From: Bacteroides acidifaciens
GTDB lineage: Bacteria; Bacteroidota; Bacteroidia; Bacteroidales; Bacteroidaceae
Assembly: GCF_024623065.1 (NCBI RefSeq)
Contig: NZ_JANJZR010000023.1
Location: 1 to 63,283 of the forward strand
Reading direction: 5' to 3'
DNA length: 63,283 bases
Both the position numbers and the translations under genes were made by a program. Below the pieces are notes generated by a model. It made no database searches and had not been told where the DNA came from. It was given only the letters and a program-made list of their open reading frames with translations. The first letter of the stretch is position 1. Each line of letters opens with the position of its first letter. Of the stretch, positions 51,475-60,123 are shown in pieces.

Positions 51475-51978
51475 AAGGCTATCGCCAAGGAGGGGATGGC
51501 GGATTATATCCGCTATCTATTTAAGACTGTCCGCAAATTTTATGGAGAAGCGGTTGTCGTGACGCAAGAAGTCGATGACATCATTTCCTCGCCTATCGTG
51601 AAGGAGTCCATTGTGAACAATAGCGATTGCAAGATTTTGCTTGACCAAAGGAAGTATCTTAACAAGTTCTCGCAGATACAGTCCCTGCTCGGTCTGACGG
51701 ACAAGGAGAAGGCACAAATCCTGTCGGTGAACATGTCCAATGATCCGCAACGCAAATACAAGGAGGTATGGTTCGGATTGGGAGGCGTACAGTCAACGGT
51801 GTACGCTACAGAGGTATCGCTTGAGGAATATATGTGCTACACGACTGAAGAGAGCGAGAAGGTGGAAGTGGAACAACTGGCGGAACAGTTGGACGGCAAC
51901 ATCGAGCTGGCTATCAAGAGGCTTGCGGAAAAGAAACGAGCCCAAAGCTCTGAAATACCTAATGCCTATGGAGTATGA
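51475..51978 (+). CDS. traG: TraG, second exon
   Basis: The last 167 residues of TraG after the intron: KAIAKEGMADYIRYLFKTVR, then FYGEAVVVTQEVDDIISSPI, LLDQRKYLNKFSQIQ and the family's end. It starts in frame with the codon after Trp 674, so precise splicing yields a full ATPase. The stop overlaps the start region of the next gene (51962), suggesting coupled translation of the DUF3876 gene. Confidence 0.88.
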   Translation, partial: KAIAKEGMADYIRYLFKTVRKFYGEAVVVTQEVDDIISSPIVKESIVNNSDCKILLDQRKYLNKFSQIQSLLGLTDKEKAQILSVNMSNDPQRKYKEVWFGLGGVQSTVYATEVSLEEYMCYTTEESEKVEVEQLAEQLDGNIELAIKRLAEKKRAQSSEIPNAYGV

Positions 51979-52240
51979 GAACTTGTTTCCGCTCTACTGG
52001 ATATGTGGGGAGTGGAAGAGCAACCGCAAATCACCGCCCGTCACAGTATTCCGTGATGGTGGCGCATACAGGATTGCCCTGATCTACCACCTTGATGCGG
52101 TGGTGGTCGGTACAATCCACCGAAGTGGCGGCATCATCTGGGCAGACCTGCTGGGAAGGGTACAGCTCGCTTATGACCGGGAGGAAGACCGTCTGGTGCT
52201 GGCTACCGAAGGGATATATATACGCGCGGATGATTCATAA
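51962..52240 (+). CDS. DUF3876 family protein
   Basis: A 92-residue protein starting MPMEYENLFPLYWICGEWKS, with FRDGGAYRIALIYHLDAV and IWADLLGRVQLAYDREEDRL. This matches the DUF3876 proteins found between traG and traI in these elements. No membrane helix is visible. It overlaps the traG 3' end by 17 bases; an alternative start is the ATG at 51968. Role in transfer unknown. Confidence 0.78.
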   Translation: MPMEYENLFPLYWICGEWKSNRKSPPVTVFRDGGAYRIALIYHLDAVVVGTIHRSGGIIWADLLGRVQLAYDREEDRLVLATEGIYIRADDS

Positions 52241-52320
52241 GGAAAAGGGAGAACTTCGGTTCTCCTGTAAAATGGCAGCAACAACTATCTGATTTATTTA
52301 ACATTAAAATTTTAAAAGAC

Positions 52321-52950
52321 ATGAAACGAATAATGGCTGTTTGTCTGGTCGGGCTGCTTTGTTCGACTATGACGGTAAAAGCACAATGGGTAACATTCGA
52401 TCCCTCGAACCTTGCACAAAGCATCGTGAATACAACCCGTAACGTGTTGCAAACCACGACGACGGCAGAAAATATGGTGAAGAATTTTCAGGAAACTGTC
52501 AAGATCTACGAACAGGGAAAGCGTTATTATGACGCTTTGAAAGCGGTTAACAATCTGGTGAAGGATGCCCGCAAGGTACAGCAGACCGTTCTTCTGGTCG
52601 GTGAAATATCGGACATCTATGTAAATTCTTTCCAGAAAATGCTGACGGACGAGAACTATACGCCGGACGAGCTTTCGGCAATCGCTTCCGGGTATGCGAA
52701 GATGCTGGAAGAGAGTAGCGGTATGCTGAACGAGATGAAGACCGTTGTGACTGCCACCGGTCTTTCCATGACGGATAAAGAACGCATGGACGTGATCGAC
52801 CGTGTGTATCGTGACGTGAGGAACCAACGTAATCTGGTCAGGTATTACACAAACCGGAACATCGGTATCTCTTACCTGCGTGCAAAAAAGAAGAACGATA
52901 CCCAAAGGGTGCTGGACTTGTACGGAACGGACAATCAAAGATACTGGTGA
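52321..52950 (+). CDS. traI: TraI, DUF4141 protein
   Basis: A 209-residue exported protein: signal peptide (IMAVCLVGLLCSTMTVKAQW), then WVTFDPSNLAQSIVNTTRN and helical coiled-coil segments (NMVKNFQETVKIYEQGKRYY). The family occupies the VirB5-like place before TraJ. It probably acts in the periplasm. Not the relaxase TraI of F plasmids. Length normal. Confidence 0.85.
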   Translation: MKRIMAVCLVGLLCSTMTVKAQWVTFDPSNLAQSIVNTTRNVLQTTTTAENMVKNFQETVKIYEQGKRYYDALKAVNNLVKDARKVQQTVLLVGEISDIYVNSFQKMLTDENYTPDELSAIASGYAKMLEESSGMLNEMKTVVTATGLSMTDKERMDVIDRVYRDVRNQRNLVRYYTNRNIGISYLRAKKKNDTQRVLDLYGTDNQRYW

Positions 52951-52951
52951 C

Positions 52952-53959
52952 ATGGCAGGCGAAGAAACTTTCAGCAACCTTCACGAAGTGTTGCGTAACC
53001 TTTATGACGAGATGATGCCACTCTGTTCGGACATCACGGGAGTGGCAACCGGAGTGGCTGCGCTGGGTGCGTTGTTTTACGTGGCCTCACGGGTGTGGCA
53101 GGCTCTTTCGAGAGCCGAGCCGATTGACATTTACCCGCTTTTCAGACCTTTTTGTTTGGGAGCGTGCATCATGTTCTTTCCTGCATTCGTTCTGGGGACT
53201 ATCAACGGGATCATGAGTCCGGTGGTTACCGGATGTCACGGTATCATGGAAGGTCAGACGCTGAGCATACGGGAGTATTCCGAGAAGCGGCAGAAGCTGG
53301 AATACGAGGCGATGAAAAGGAATCCGGAAACAGCGTATCTGGTCGATAATGAGGAATATGAACGTCAGATCGAGGATCTGGGATGGTCGCCTTCGGATTT
53401 GAAAGCAATGGCGGGCATGGCGATGGAACGCATCAAATATCAGGCCAAGCAGAGCATGAGTAATTTCTTCCGAAGTTTTCTGGAACTGCTGTTCCAGTCA
53501 GTATCGCTGATACTGGACACGCTAAGAACCTTCTTCCTGATTGTGTTGAGTATTTTGGGACCCCTGTCGTTCGCCATATCTGTGTACGATGGTTTCCACA
53601 ATACGATGATCCAATGGATTTGCCAGTATGTCAGCATTTATCTATGGTTGCCTATATCCGACTTGTTCAGTTCCGTGTTGGCAAGGATTCAGGTATTGAT
53701 GATCGAGAAAGACATCGCTGCACTGAGTGATCCTACCTATGTACCCGACGTAAGTAATTCCGCTTATATCATCTTCATGCTGATAGCCATTGTGGGATAT
53801 TTCACTATTCCGACTGTATCGACATGGGTGATTCAGGCATCGGGCGCCGGAAACTATGGCAAGCAGGTGAACTCTTGGTCGATGAAGGGCGGACGTGCGG
53901 CAGCTGCGGTCACGGGTGCTTCTGTCGGTCATGTGGCCGGTAAGCTAAGAGGAAAATAA
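52952..53959 (+). CDS. traJ: TraJ, VirB6-like membrane protein
   Basis: A 335-residue inner-membrane protein with helices near VATGVAALGALFYVASRVW, PFCLGACIMFFPAFVLGTI, LLFQSVSLILDTLRTFFLIV, and FMLIAIVGYFTIPTVSTWVI, and a Gly/Ala-rich C-terminus. The long charged segment 110-180 lies between helices. Position and topology match TraJ/VirB6. ATG at 52952 begins one base after the traI stop; an upstream frame start would lie inside traI. Confidence 0.85.
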   Translation: MAGEETFSNLHEVLRNLYDEMMPLCSDITGVATGVAALGALFYVASRVWQALSRAEPIDIYPLFRPFCLGACIMFFPAFVLGTINGIMSPVVTGCHGIMEGQTLSIREYSEKRQKLEYEAMKRNPETAYLVDNEEYERQIEDLGWSPSDLKAMAGMAMERIKYQAKQSMSNFFRSFLELLFQSVSLILDTLRTFFLIVLSILGPLSFAISVYDGFHNTMIQWICQYVSIYLWLPISDLFSSVLARIQVLMIEKDIAALSDPTYVPDVSNSAYIIFMLIAIVGYFTIPTVSTWVIQASGAGNYGKQVNSWSMKGGRAAAAVTGASVGHVAGKLRGK

Positions 53960-53982
53960 ATCAAAGCAAAATCTTGGAATAT

Positions 53983-54606
53983 ATGGAATTTAAAAGTTTG
54001 AAAAATATAGAAACGAGCTTCCGGCAAATCCGTACGATGGGTATCGTGTTCGTTTCGCTCTGTGCGCTGGTTACCGGCTATGCGCTTTGGAGTTCCTATC
54101 GGTTTGCCGAACGGCAAAGGGAGAAGATCTATGTGCTGGACAATGGGAAGTCCTTGATATTGGCTCTTTCCCAAGACCTTTCACAGAACCGGCCGGTGGA
54201 GGCGAAAGAACATATCCGGCGTTTTCATGAACTGTTTTTCACTTTGTCACCCGACAAGGCGGCTATCGAATCGAATATCCGCCGCGCGTTATTCCTGTGC
54301 GATGAGAGTGCGTTCCGTTACTATAAGGACTGGGAGGAAAAGGGGTATTATAACCGGATCATTTCCGCAAATATTAACCAAAGCATCCGGGTGGACAGTG
54401 TGGCGTGCGACTTCAATCATTATCCATACGTGGTGACGACTTACGCACGGCAGTCGCTCGTCAGGTCAAGTAACATCACGGAACGAAGCCTTGTCACCCG
54501 TTGCCGGCTGTTGAACTCGGTCAGGTCGGACAATAATCCGCATGGCTTTACGATGGAACAATTCAATATTTTGGAGAACAGGGATTTGAGAACCATTGAA
54601 CGATAA
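53983..54606 (+). CDS. traK: TraK, VirB8-like protein
   Basis: A 207-residue protein with one N-terminal membrane helix (MGIVFVSLCALVTGYALWSSY) and a periplasmic domain (RFAERQREKIYVLDNGKSL, FTLSPDKAAIESNIRRALFL, YVVTTYARQSLVR), the VirB8 layout. Start at ATG 53983 (MEFKSLKNIE) is the family start; a TTG nine bases earlier is less likely. Intact. Confidence 0.87.
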   Translation: MEFKSLKNIETSFRQIRTMGIVFVSLCALVTGYALWSSYRFAERQREKIYVLDNGKSLILALSQDLSQNRPVEAKEHIRRFHELFFTLSPDKAAIESNIRRALFLCDESAFRYYKDWEEKGYYNRIISANINQSIRVDSVACDFNHYPYVVTTYARQSLVRSSNITERSLVTRCRLLNSVRSDNNPHGFTMEQFNILENRDLRTIER

Positions 54607-54622
54607 CTAAAAAAAACGAAGA

Positions 54623-54949
54623 ATGAACCGATTGAAGAAATGGATCAGGTACGTGCCTGACAGGATAGACGACGGACTCCGCTATCTGTGCGGACGGATG
54701 TCGCCCGATGTACGGCTCATCTGCGTAGTGGTTATGCTCATCGGCTTCGGCTGTTTGTCGATATACATGACGGTATCTTCAATATACCATATCGGCAAGC
54801 GTGAGGGAGAACAATTGCAAATAGAGCATCTCAGGCAGATGGAACTGCATAGGGGAATAAATAAGGATAGTATAAACATTAAAAATCAGGTAGATTATGG
54901 AGAACCTAAGAAATCAGGACCGGCAACCGACGAACGCTACAAAGCCTGA
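54623..54949 (+). CDS. traL: TraL, DUF3989 protein
   Basis: A 108-residue protein with one membrane helix (RLICVVVMLIGFGCLSIYMTV) and the basic start KWIRYVPDRIDDGLRYLCGR seen in DUF3989/TraL. Its end overlaps the first codons of traM by 53 bases in another frame. Small assembly component; function not known in detail. Confidence 0.83.
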   Translation: MNRLKKWIRYVPDRIDDGLRYLCGRMSPDVRLICVVVMLIGFGCLSIYMTVSSIYHIGKREGEQLQIEHLRQMELHRGINKDSINIKNQVDYGEPKKSGPATDERYKA

Positions 54950-56225
54950 AAAGGCGGAAAAGAAGGGGCAAAAAGCGGAAAAGGATAAAAAAGAAGTCAA
55001 GCCTCTGACTCCGGAAGAGATACGCAGACGGAAGAAGATGCTCGTGTATCCACTGTTCTTTCTCGTGTTTCTGGGAGCGATGTGGCTGATATTCGCTCCT
55101 TCAGACCGTGACGAGCCATTAAGGGAAGGATTTAACGTGGACGTTCCGATGCCGGAGGACAAAGGGTTGTTGTCGGATAAAAAGACCGCCTACGAACAAA
55201 GTGACTTTGAAAAGAGGCAAAGGGAAAAAATGAACACGCTTCAGGATCTGGCGGTGTCATTGGAACGGGAAGAGCCGATGACGGATGAAGTATTCCTTAC
55301 GAAAGAAAACACGAACAATGACGGTTCGTCTATCCGTTCCTCCGCCAATGCCTATCAAGACATCAACCGGCAGTTGGGTAGTTTCTATGAAACACGACCT
55401 GAGGGAGATGATCAGAAAACGCTGGAACTGGAATGGCGTATTCAGGAACTGGAGCGTCAAGCGGAGGAAGAGCGCAAGGCGAGGGAAAACGGCGAGGAAC
55501 AACTTCGGCTGATGGAGAAATCCTATGAGATGGCTGCAAGGTACATGCCGGGCGGTGGTGGCGAAGCCAAACAAGTCACCGTGTCTTCCTCTACGGGTAA
55601 AACTCCGGTCTGTCCAGTTACACAGGTAGCGGAACAGGTGGTCAGCCTATTGGCCACACCCCTGTCCGATGAAGAGTTCACCCAACAATACAGCAAGCCC
55701 AGAAACATGGGGTTCTACACGGTAGGGACAACCCTAAACCGCACGGAGAAGAATGGTATCCGTGCCTGCGTGTACAAGACGGTAACGGTTGCGGGCAACG
55801 ATGGTCAGGAGGTGGGACTCCGCTTGTTAGAGCCAGTACAGGCCGGAGAGTTGTATATACCCGCTAACACGATACTGACCGGCACGGCGAAAATCAGCGG
55901 TGAGCGTATGGAGATCACTGTTTCTTCGGTTGCTTTTCAAGGAACAATCCTGCCGGTGGAGCTGGACGCTTATGACACGAGAGGCATGAAGGGCATTGAG
56001 GTCAGGGGATCGCAAGAGCTTACCGCTGTCAAGGAGATGGCGGCTAACATGGGTTCGACAATGGGAAGCAGCATTAATATTTCCACCAATGCCGGTGCGC
56101 AGTTCGCTGCGGACTTAGGCAAAGGAGTGATACAGGGTGCGTCGCAATATCTTTCCACAAAATTCAGAACTGCCAAAGCGACTTTGAAGGCGGACTATGA
56201 GCTGTTGCTCGTGTCAAGACAATAA
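54897..56225 (+). CDS. traM: TraM, VirB10-like protein
   Basis: A 442-residue protein: Lys-rich cytoplasmic start (EKAEKKGQKAEKDKKEV), a membrane helix (MLVYPLFFLVFLGAMWLIFA), a Glu/Arg-rich coiled region (WRIQELERQAEEERKARE), and a C-terminal domain (YTVGTTLNRTEKNGIRACVY, IPANTILTGTAKISGERMEI) resembling VirB10. It bridges inner and outer membranes in the channel. Intact and of expected length. Confidence 0.88.
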   Translation: MENLRNQDRQPTNATKPEKAEKKGQKAEKDKKEVKPLTPEEIRRRKKMLVYPLFFLVFLGAMWLIFAPSDRDEPLREGFNVDVPMPEDKGLLSDKKTAYEQSDFEKRQREKMNTLQDLAVSLEREEPMTDEVFLTKENTNNDGSSIRSSANAYQDINRQLGSFYETRPEGDDQKTLELEWRIQELERQAEEERKARENGEEQLRLMEKSYEMAARYMPGGGGEAKQVTVSSSTGKTPVCPVTQVAEQVVSLLATPLSDEEFTQQYSKPRNMGFYTVGTTLNRTEKNGIRACVYKTVTVAGNDGQEVGLRLLEPVQAGELYIPANTILTGTAKISGERMEITVSSVAFQGTILPVELDAYDTRGMKGIEVRGSQELTAVKEMAANMGSTMGSSINISTNAGAQFAADLGKGVIQGASQYLSTKFRTAKATLKADYELLLVSRQ

Positions 56226-56265
56226 ACTATTCAAATCCAATTTATTATCAACAAAAATAACAAGC

Positions 56266-57285
56266 ATGAAAAGAGTAATTTTAATGATGGCTTTTGCCAT
56301 TGGTATGACCGGTGCTTATGCACAAAAAAACGTGAAAGTGGAAAAGACAGAAAATAACACGGAAAAAATAGCGGATTCCGAAGAAACGGAAACCATGCCA
56401 CTATCGGATAAGGAGAATGCAAGACGCAGTCCGTCCACCGGTGATTTGTTTGACGGGTTGACACGACCGGTGACATTTGATCGGATGATCCCTCCATACG
56501 CTTTGGAGGTAACATTTAATAAAACAGTACATCTTATCTTCCCGGCGGCTATCAAGTATGTGGATTTAGGATCAGCGGATATTCTTGCTGGTAAAGCGGA
56601 TGGTTCGGAGAACGTGCTTCGGGTGAAAGCGGCATTGAGGGACTTCTCACGTGAAACCAATCTGGCGGTGATCACGGACGATGGCAGCTATTATACGTTC
56701 AACGTGAAGTATGCGGACGAACCGACCAAATTGAATATCGAGATGAAAGACTTCATCCACGATGGCGAGGCAGTGAACCGACCGAACAACTCGCAGGAAA
56801 TCTATCTTACAGAACTCGGCAACGAGTCACCGCTATTGGTACGGCTGATCATGAAGTCCGTTTATGACAATAACAAGCGTCTGGTGAAGTATATCGGCTG
56901 TAAACGTTTCGGTATCCAATATATTTTGAAGGGAATTTATACACACAACGGTCTGCTTTATTTCCATACGGAACTGAAGAACGCTTCCAACGTGCCATTC
57001 TCCATTGACTTCATCACCTTTAAGGTGGTGGATAAAAAGGTGGCAAAACGTACTGCCATTCAGGAGCAGGTTATTGTGCCGCTTCGTGCTTTCAACTATG
57101 TGACGACAGTTCATGGAAAAAGCAATGAACGGACAGTATTTACCTTACCTAAATTTACCTTGCCGGATGACAAACAGTTGATTGTCGAGATGAACGAGCA
57201 GAACGGGGGAAGACATCAGCAGTTTATCCTGACCAATGCCGAGTTGATCCGTGCTAAAGTTATTAACGAGCTAAAGGTGAAATAA
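56266..57285 (+). CDS. traN: TraN, DUF4138 (VirB9-like) protein
   Basis: A 339-residue exported protein with signal peptide (RVILMMAFAIGMTGAYAQ). The body carries VTFNKTVHLIFPAAIKYVDL, GSENVLRVKAA and the later YTHNGLLYFHTELKNASN and IVPLRAFNYVTTVHGKSNER, the DUF4138 pattern. Probably an outer-membrane-associated part of the channel. ATG at 56266 gives the signal peptide; an earlier start inside the traM end is unlikely. Confidence 0.88.
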   Translation: MKRVILMMAFAIGMTGAYAQKNVKVEKTENNTEKIADSEETETMPLSDKENARRSPSTGDLFDGLTRPVTFDRMIPPYALEVTFNKTVHLIFPAAIKYVDLGSADILAGKADGSENVLRVKAALRDFSRETNLAVITDDGSYYTFNVKYADEPTKLNIEMKDFIHDGEAVNRPNNSQEIYLTELGNESPLLVRLIMKSVYDNNKRLVKYIGCKRFGIQYILKGIYTHNGLLYFHTELKNASNVPFSIDFITFKVVDKKVAKRTAIQEQVIVPLRAFNYVTTVHGKSNERTVFTLPKFTLPDDKQLIVEMNEQNGGRHQQFILTNAELIRAKVINELKVK

Positions 57286-57286
57286 G

Positions 57287-57871
57287 ATGAAAAGGCTATC
57301 TATTATTATATGTATGTTTTTGTGCTTTGTCCTGACGGACAAGGCACATGCCCAACGTTGTCTGCCCGGAATAAGAGGGTTGCGTATTACTGCCGGCATG
57401 ACGGACGGTTTTCATACGGTGGACAAGCGTAACGAGCTGGGTTACCATTTCGGGCTGGGGATGGACAGGTATGTGAACGGTTGCCATAAGTGGGTATTCG
57501 GGGGTGAGTATCTCCAAAAGTATTACCCATACAAGGACATACGTGTCCCGATTTCCCAATTCACTGCGGAAGGCGGTTATTATTATAATTTCCTCTCGGA
57601 TGCCAACAAGGTGTTCCTCTGCTATGCCGGTGCTTCGGCGTTGGCGGGATATGAAACCGTGAATTGGGGTACAAGTACGCTGTTCGACGGCTCACGCTTG
57701 CGTGCCGGGGATGCGTTTATCTATGGAGGTGCTGTATCACTGGAGATAGAAACCTATCTTACCAATCAAGTAGTATTGCTGTTCCATGCCCGTGAGCGTT
57801 GTCTTTGGGGAAATGACAGCGGGCATTTTCACTTCCAATTCGGGGTGGGACTGAAATTTATAATTAATTAG
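57287..57871 (+). CDS. traO: TraO, conjugal transfer protein
   Basis: A 194-residue exported protein (IICMFLCFVLTDKAHAQ signal peptide) with a beta-barrel-like pattern: GLRITAGMTDGF, YHFGLGMDRYVNGCHKWVFG, AEGGYYYNFLSD, YGGAVSLEIETYL, and an end FHFQFGVGLKFIIN resembling outer-membrane porin C-termini. Fits TraO. It follows traN after one base and is directly followed by the cytosine methyltransferase, where a primase-type TraP is normally expected. Confidence 0.85.
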   Translation: MKRLSIIICMFLCFVLTDKAHAQRCLPGIRGLRITAGMTDGFHTVDKRNELGYHFGLGMDRYVNGCHKWVFGGEYLQKYYPYKDIRVPISQFTAEGGYYYNFLSDANKVFLCYAGASALAGYETVNWGTSTLFDGSRLRAGDAFIYGGAVSLEIETYLTNQVVLLFHARERCLWGNDSGHFHFQFGVGLKFIIN

Positions 57872-57874
57872 GGC

Positions 57875-58768
57875 ATGGTTCTTTTGGAATTATTTTCGGG
57901 TATTGGTGGCTTTAGTAAAGGATTGCAGGCTGCCGGATACTCGTTTGAGAAAGTATATTTCTCGGAGATAGAAAAAAATGCAATCGCCAACTTCAAATAC
58001 AATTTTCCTTATGCGGAACATATCGGATCGGTTACAGAAATCGGAACAGCGAGAATCGAATATCCCGACATCATCACTTTCGGAAGTCCTTGCCAGAATT
58101 TTAGTTCAGTCGGCGACGGTAGCGGACTGCGTGGAGGGGCAAGTTCCCTTGTCTGGTATGCTGTCGAAGCCGTCAGGAGATTCAGACCTGACGTTTTTAT
58201 CTGGGAGAATGTTAAGGGAGTCTTCTTCGCAAAGCATCGATCAGATTTTTGGAGCATTATCAAAGCGTTTACCGACATTGGCGGTTATCGACTTGAATGG
58301 CAATTGTTTAATACGGCATGGTTTCTACCCCAAAACAGAGAGAGAATCTACCTTGTCGGACGTGTTGCAGACCGATGTACCGGAGATGTATTTCCTTTCC
58401 CGGCGCCGGGTGGAGGGAATCCTCCGTGCAGGAAAGACACGGTTTATCCCCGTGCCTGCGGAACGATAACACGTAACTACTACAAACAACCTAATTTAGG
58501 TAACTATCTGATAAACCTGAAACCGGGAGAAACTTTTAACGAACAACCGACCGAAGATCAGAAAGCCCGAATCCGTATGCTGACGGAGGTGGAATGTGAA
58601 CGCTTGCAAGGTTTTCCCGATGATTTTACCAGATATGGAATTTTCAATGAGAAAGTGGGTACAATCTCACGAGCCAACCGGTATGCGATGCTTGGCAATG
58701 CTGTAAGCGTGCCGGTGGTACGTACCATAGCGGAACGAATCAGAAGAAACACAGTCTTAAACGATTAA
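57875..58768 (+). CDS. DNA cytosine-5 methyltransferase
   Basis: A 297-residue C5-methyltransferase. Motif I LLELFSGIGGFSKGL, motif IV GSPCQNFSSVGDG with the catalytic Cys of the PC pair (~71), motif VI IWENVKGVF, motif VIII QNRERIYLVG, and motif IX/X RMLTEVECERLQGFPDDF with YAMLGNAVSVPV are all present. The small target-recognition region is between VIII and IX. It lies inside the transfer operon, between traO and traQ, in place of the usual primase-like TraP, so it would be made while the cell acts as donor or new host. Probably protects transferring DNA from restriction (inference). No cognate endonuclease is visible. Confidence 0.93.
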   Translation: MVLLELFSGIGGFSKGLQAAGYSFEKVYFSEIEKNAIANFKYNFPYAEHIGSVTEIGTARIEYPDIITFGSPCQNFSSVGDGSGLRGGASSLVWYAVEAVRRFRPDVFIWENVKGVFFAKHRSDFWSIIKAFTDIGGYRLEWQLFNTAWFLPQNRERIYLVGRVADRCTGDVFPFPAPGGGNPPCRKDTVYPRACGTITRNYYKQPNLGNYLINLKPGETFNEQPTEDQKARIRMLTEVECERLQGFPDDFTRYGIFNEKVGTISRANRYAMLGNAVSVPVVRTIAERIRRNTVLND

Positions 58769-58775
58769 TTTTTTA

Positions 58776-59228
58776 ATGTGTATGAAAAATATGATAGAAA
58801 CATTGTTTATTGTTGCATTCACGCTTATCGGCGTGATTTGTGTAACCGCCTGTTCTGACAAATTGGACGTTCAGCAGGTGTATGAGTTTGATTTGGCGAC
58901 CTTGCCGGTGCAGACGACAATCGTAAAGGGCGAGGAAGCGGAAATTCGTTGCCAGCTCATAAGAAGCGGTAAGTATCAGGATACTAAATACTTTATCAGG
59001 TATTTCCAACCGACAGGCAAAGGGGAACTTCGCATGGAGGACGGTACGGTTTTGTTGCCGAATGACCTGTATCCGTTGCCGGAAGAAACATTCAGGCTCT
59101 ATTACAAGTCACTTGACACAGACCAACAGAAAATAGATATTTACATTCTTGATTCCTTCGGTCAGATTGTGCAAAAGTCTTTTGCTTTTAACAATGAAGT
59201 GGACGATAAAAAGGAGGATACCGAATGA
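58776..59228 (+). CDS. traQ: TraQ, DUF3872 lipoprotein
   Basis: A 150-residue predicted lipoprotein: LFIVAFTLIGVICVTAC lipobox and the DUF3872 body (YEFDLATLPVQTTIVKGEEA, YFIRYFQPTGKGELRMEDG, FRLYYKSLDTDQQKIDIYI). A conserved last-part gene in this transfer operon. It overlaps the next gene by four bases (ATGA). The second ATG (58782) is an alternative start. Confidence 0.85.
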   Translation: MCMKNMIETLFIVAFTLIGVICVTACSDKLDVQQVYEFDLATLPVQTTIVKGEEAEIRCQLIRSGKYQDTKYFIRYFQPTGKGELRMEDGTVLLPNDLYPLPEETFRLYYKSLDTDQQKIDIYILDSFGQIVQKSFAFNNEVDDKKEDTE

Positions 59229-59815
59229 TCTATGCCGGATATACTCTGAAAAAAAGCAGCGACGAGCAGTACACGCCGGCTTATGCGGTGGCTCCTATAA
59301 TTAAATATATACCCGGAAATAAAATCGTCTGGTGTCCGTTTGATACGGAACATAGTGAATATGTGTTGGCGTTGAAAGCCGCCGGTATCAGGGTGGTTCA
59401 CTCCCATATCCTTACCAGTGAGGACTTCTTCGTTTACGAGCCGGAAGAATGGGATCTGATTGTTTCCAATCCGCCGTTCAGTATCAAGCAGAAGGTTGTG
59501 GCACGCTGCCTTGCACTCGGCAAACCGTTTGCGTTACTGCTTTCCAACCTATGGTTGAACAGCAGTGCGCCAGCTCGCTTGTTCCGGGAAAAGGAGATGC
59601 AGATGTTGTTGTTTGACAAGCGTATTCAATTTACGGAAAAGAATGCCGCCTATTTCAGATCAAGTTACTTTTGTTGGAAAGTCCTTCCAAAACAGATCGT
59701 GTTTGAGAATCTGAACCGTTCCAGATATGAGGAGAGCCGGATGGCTGATGACATGAAGAAATATGTTGGTACGTTGTCTGCATCCACACGGCGTGGAAGA
59801 ACCGAACCTGAATGA
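59225..59815 (+). CDS. Methyltransferase-like protein with NPPF motif
   Basis: A 196-residue protein with VSNPPFSIKQKVVARCLALG near residue 75, the catalytic motif of N6-adenine methyltransferases, and WCPFDTEHSEYVLALKAAG upstream in the place of a SAM/strand segment. The typical motif I glycine-rich loop is not evident. Related phage-type proteins are annotated as DNA methylases or sugar-nucleotidyl transferases. Basic C-terminus. It is translationally coupled to traQ (ATGA overlap) and is the last gene before the operon terminator. With the cytosine methyltransferase it makes two modification enzymes in one operon. Confidence 0.7.
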   Translation: MIYAGYTLKKSSDEQYTPAYAVAPIIKYIPGNKIVWCPFDTEHSEYVLALKAAGIRVVHSHILTSEDFFVYEPEEWDLIVSNPPFSIKQKVVARCLALGKPFALLLSNLWLNSSAPARLFREKEMQMLLFDKRIQFTEKNAAYFRSSYFCWKVLPKQIVFENLNRSRYEESRMADDMKKYVGTLSASTRRGRTEPE

Positions 59816-59828
59816 AAACTAATGAGAT

Positions 59829-59866
59829 AGCTCCCTTTACCGGAATGGAAGCCGGTAAAGGGAGCT
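59829..59866. terminator. Terminator at the end of the tra operon
   Basis: AGCTCCCTTTACCGG, 8-base loop, CCGGTAAAGGGAGCT: a perfect 15-bp stem followed by TTGTTTCT. It lies between the tra operon and the leftward small-gene operon, and can stop both. Confidence 0.88.
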
Positions 59867-59876
59867 TGTTTCTGTA

Positions 59877-60095
59877 TTATTTCCTATCCTCTTTCTTTTT
59901 AAGCCATTCATTACACAATCGCCTGCACTCTTCCAATGTAGGCTTTACACAGGAGAAAAGTTCATTGTCTGCCGTATCCCTGTAATCATAATGGTAGAAT
60001 GTGCGCTTTTTCCGTCCTATGGTCATTTGGAATTTTTCATATTTCTCACCTGCCTTGCAGGTTGAAACTCCGTTCTTGTTCATTTTCGTTGTCAT
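59877..60095 (-). CDS. DUF3873 family protein
   Basis: A 72-residue basic protein with MNKNGVSTCKAGEKYEKFQM, RKKRTFYHYDYRDTADNELFS and LEECRRLCNEWLKKK, matching small DUF3873 proteins of Bacteroides elements. Function unknown. Last gene of the leftward operon. Confidence 0.75.
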   Translation of the reverse strand: MTTKMNKNGVSTCKAGEKYEKFQMTIGRKKRTFYHYDYRDTADNELFSCVKPTLEECRRLCNEWLKKKEDRK

Positions 60096-60123
60096 AACTT
60101 ATGGATTTTATGGTTCATGAATA

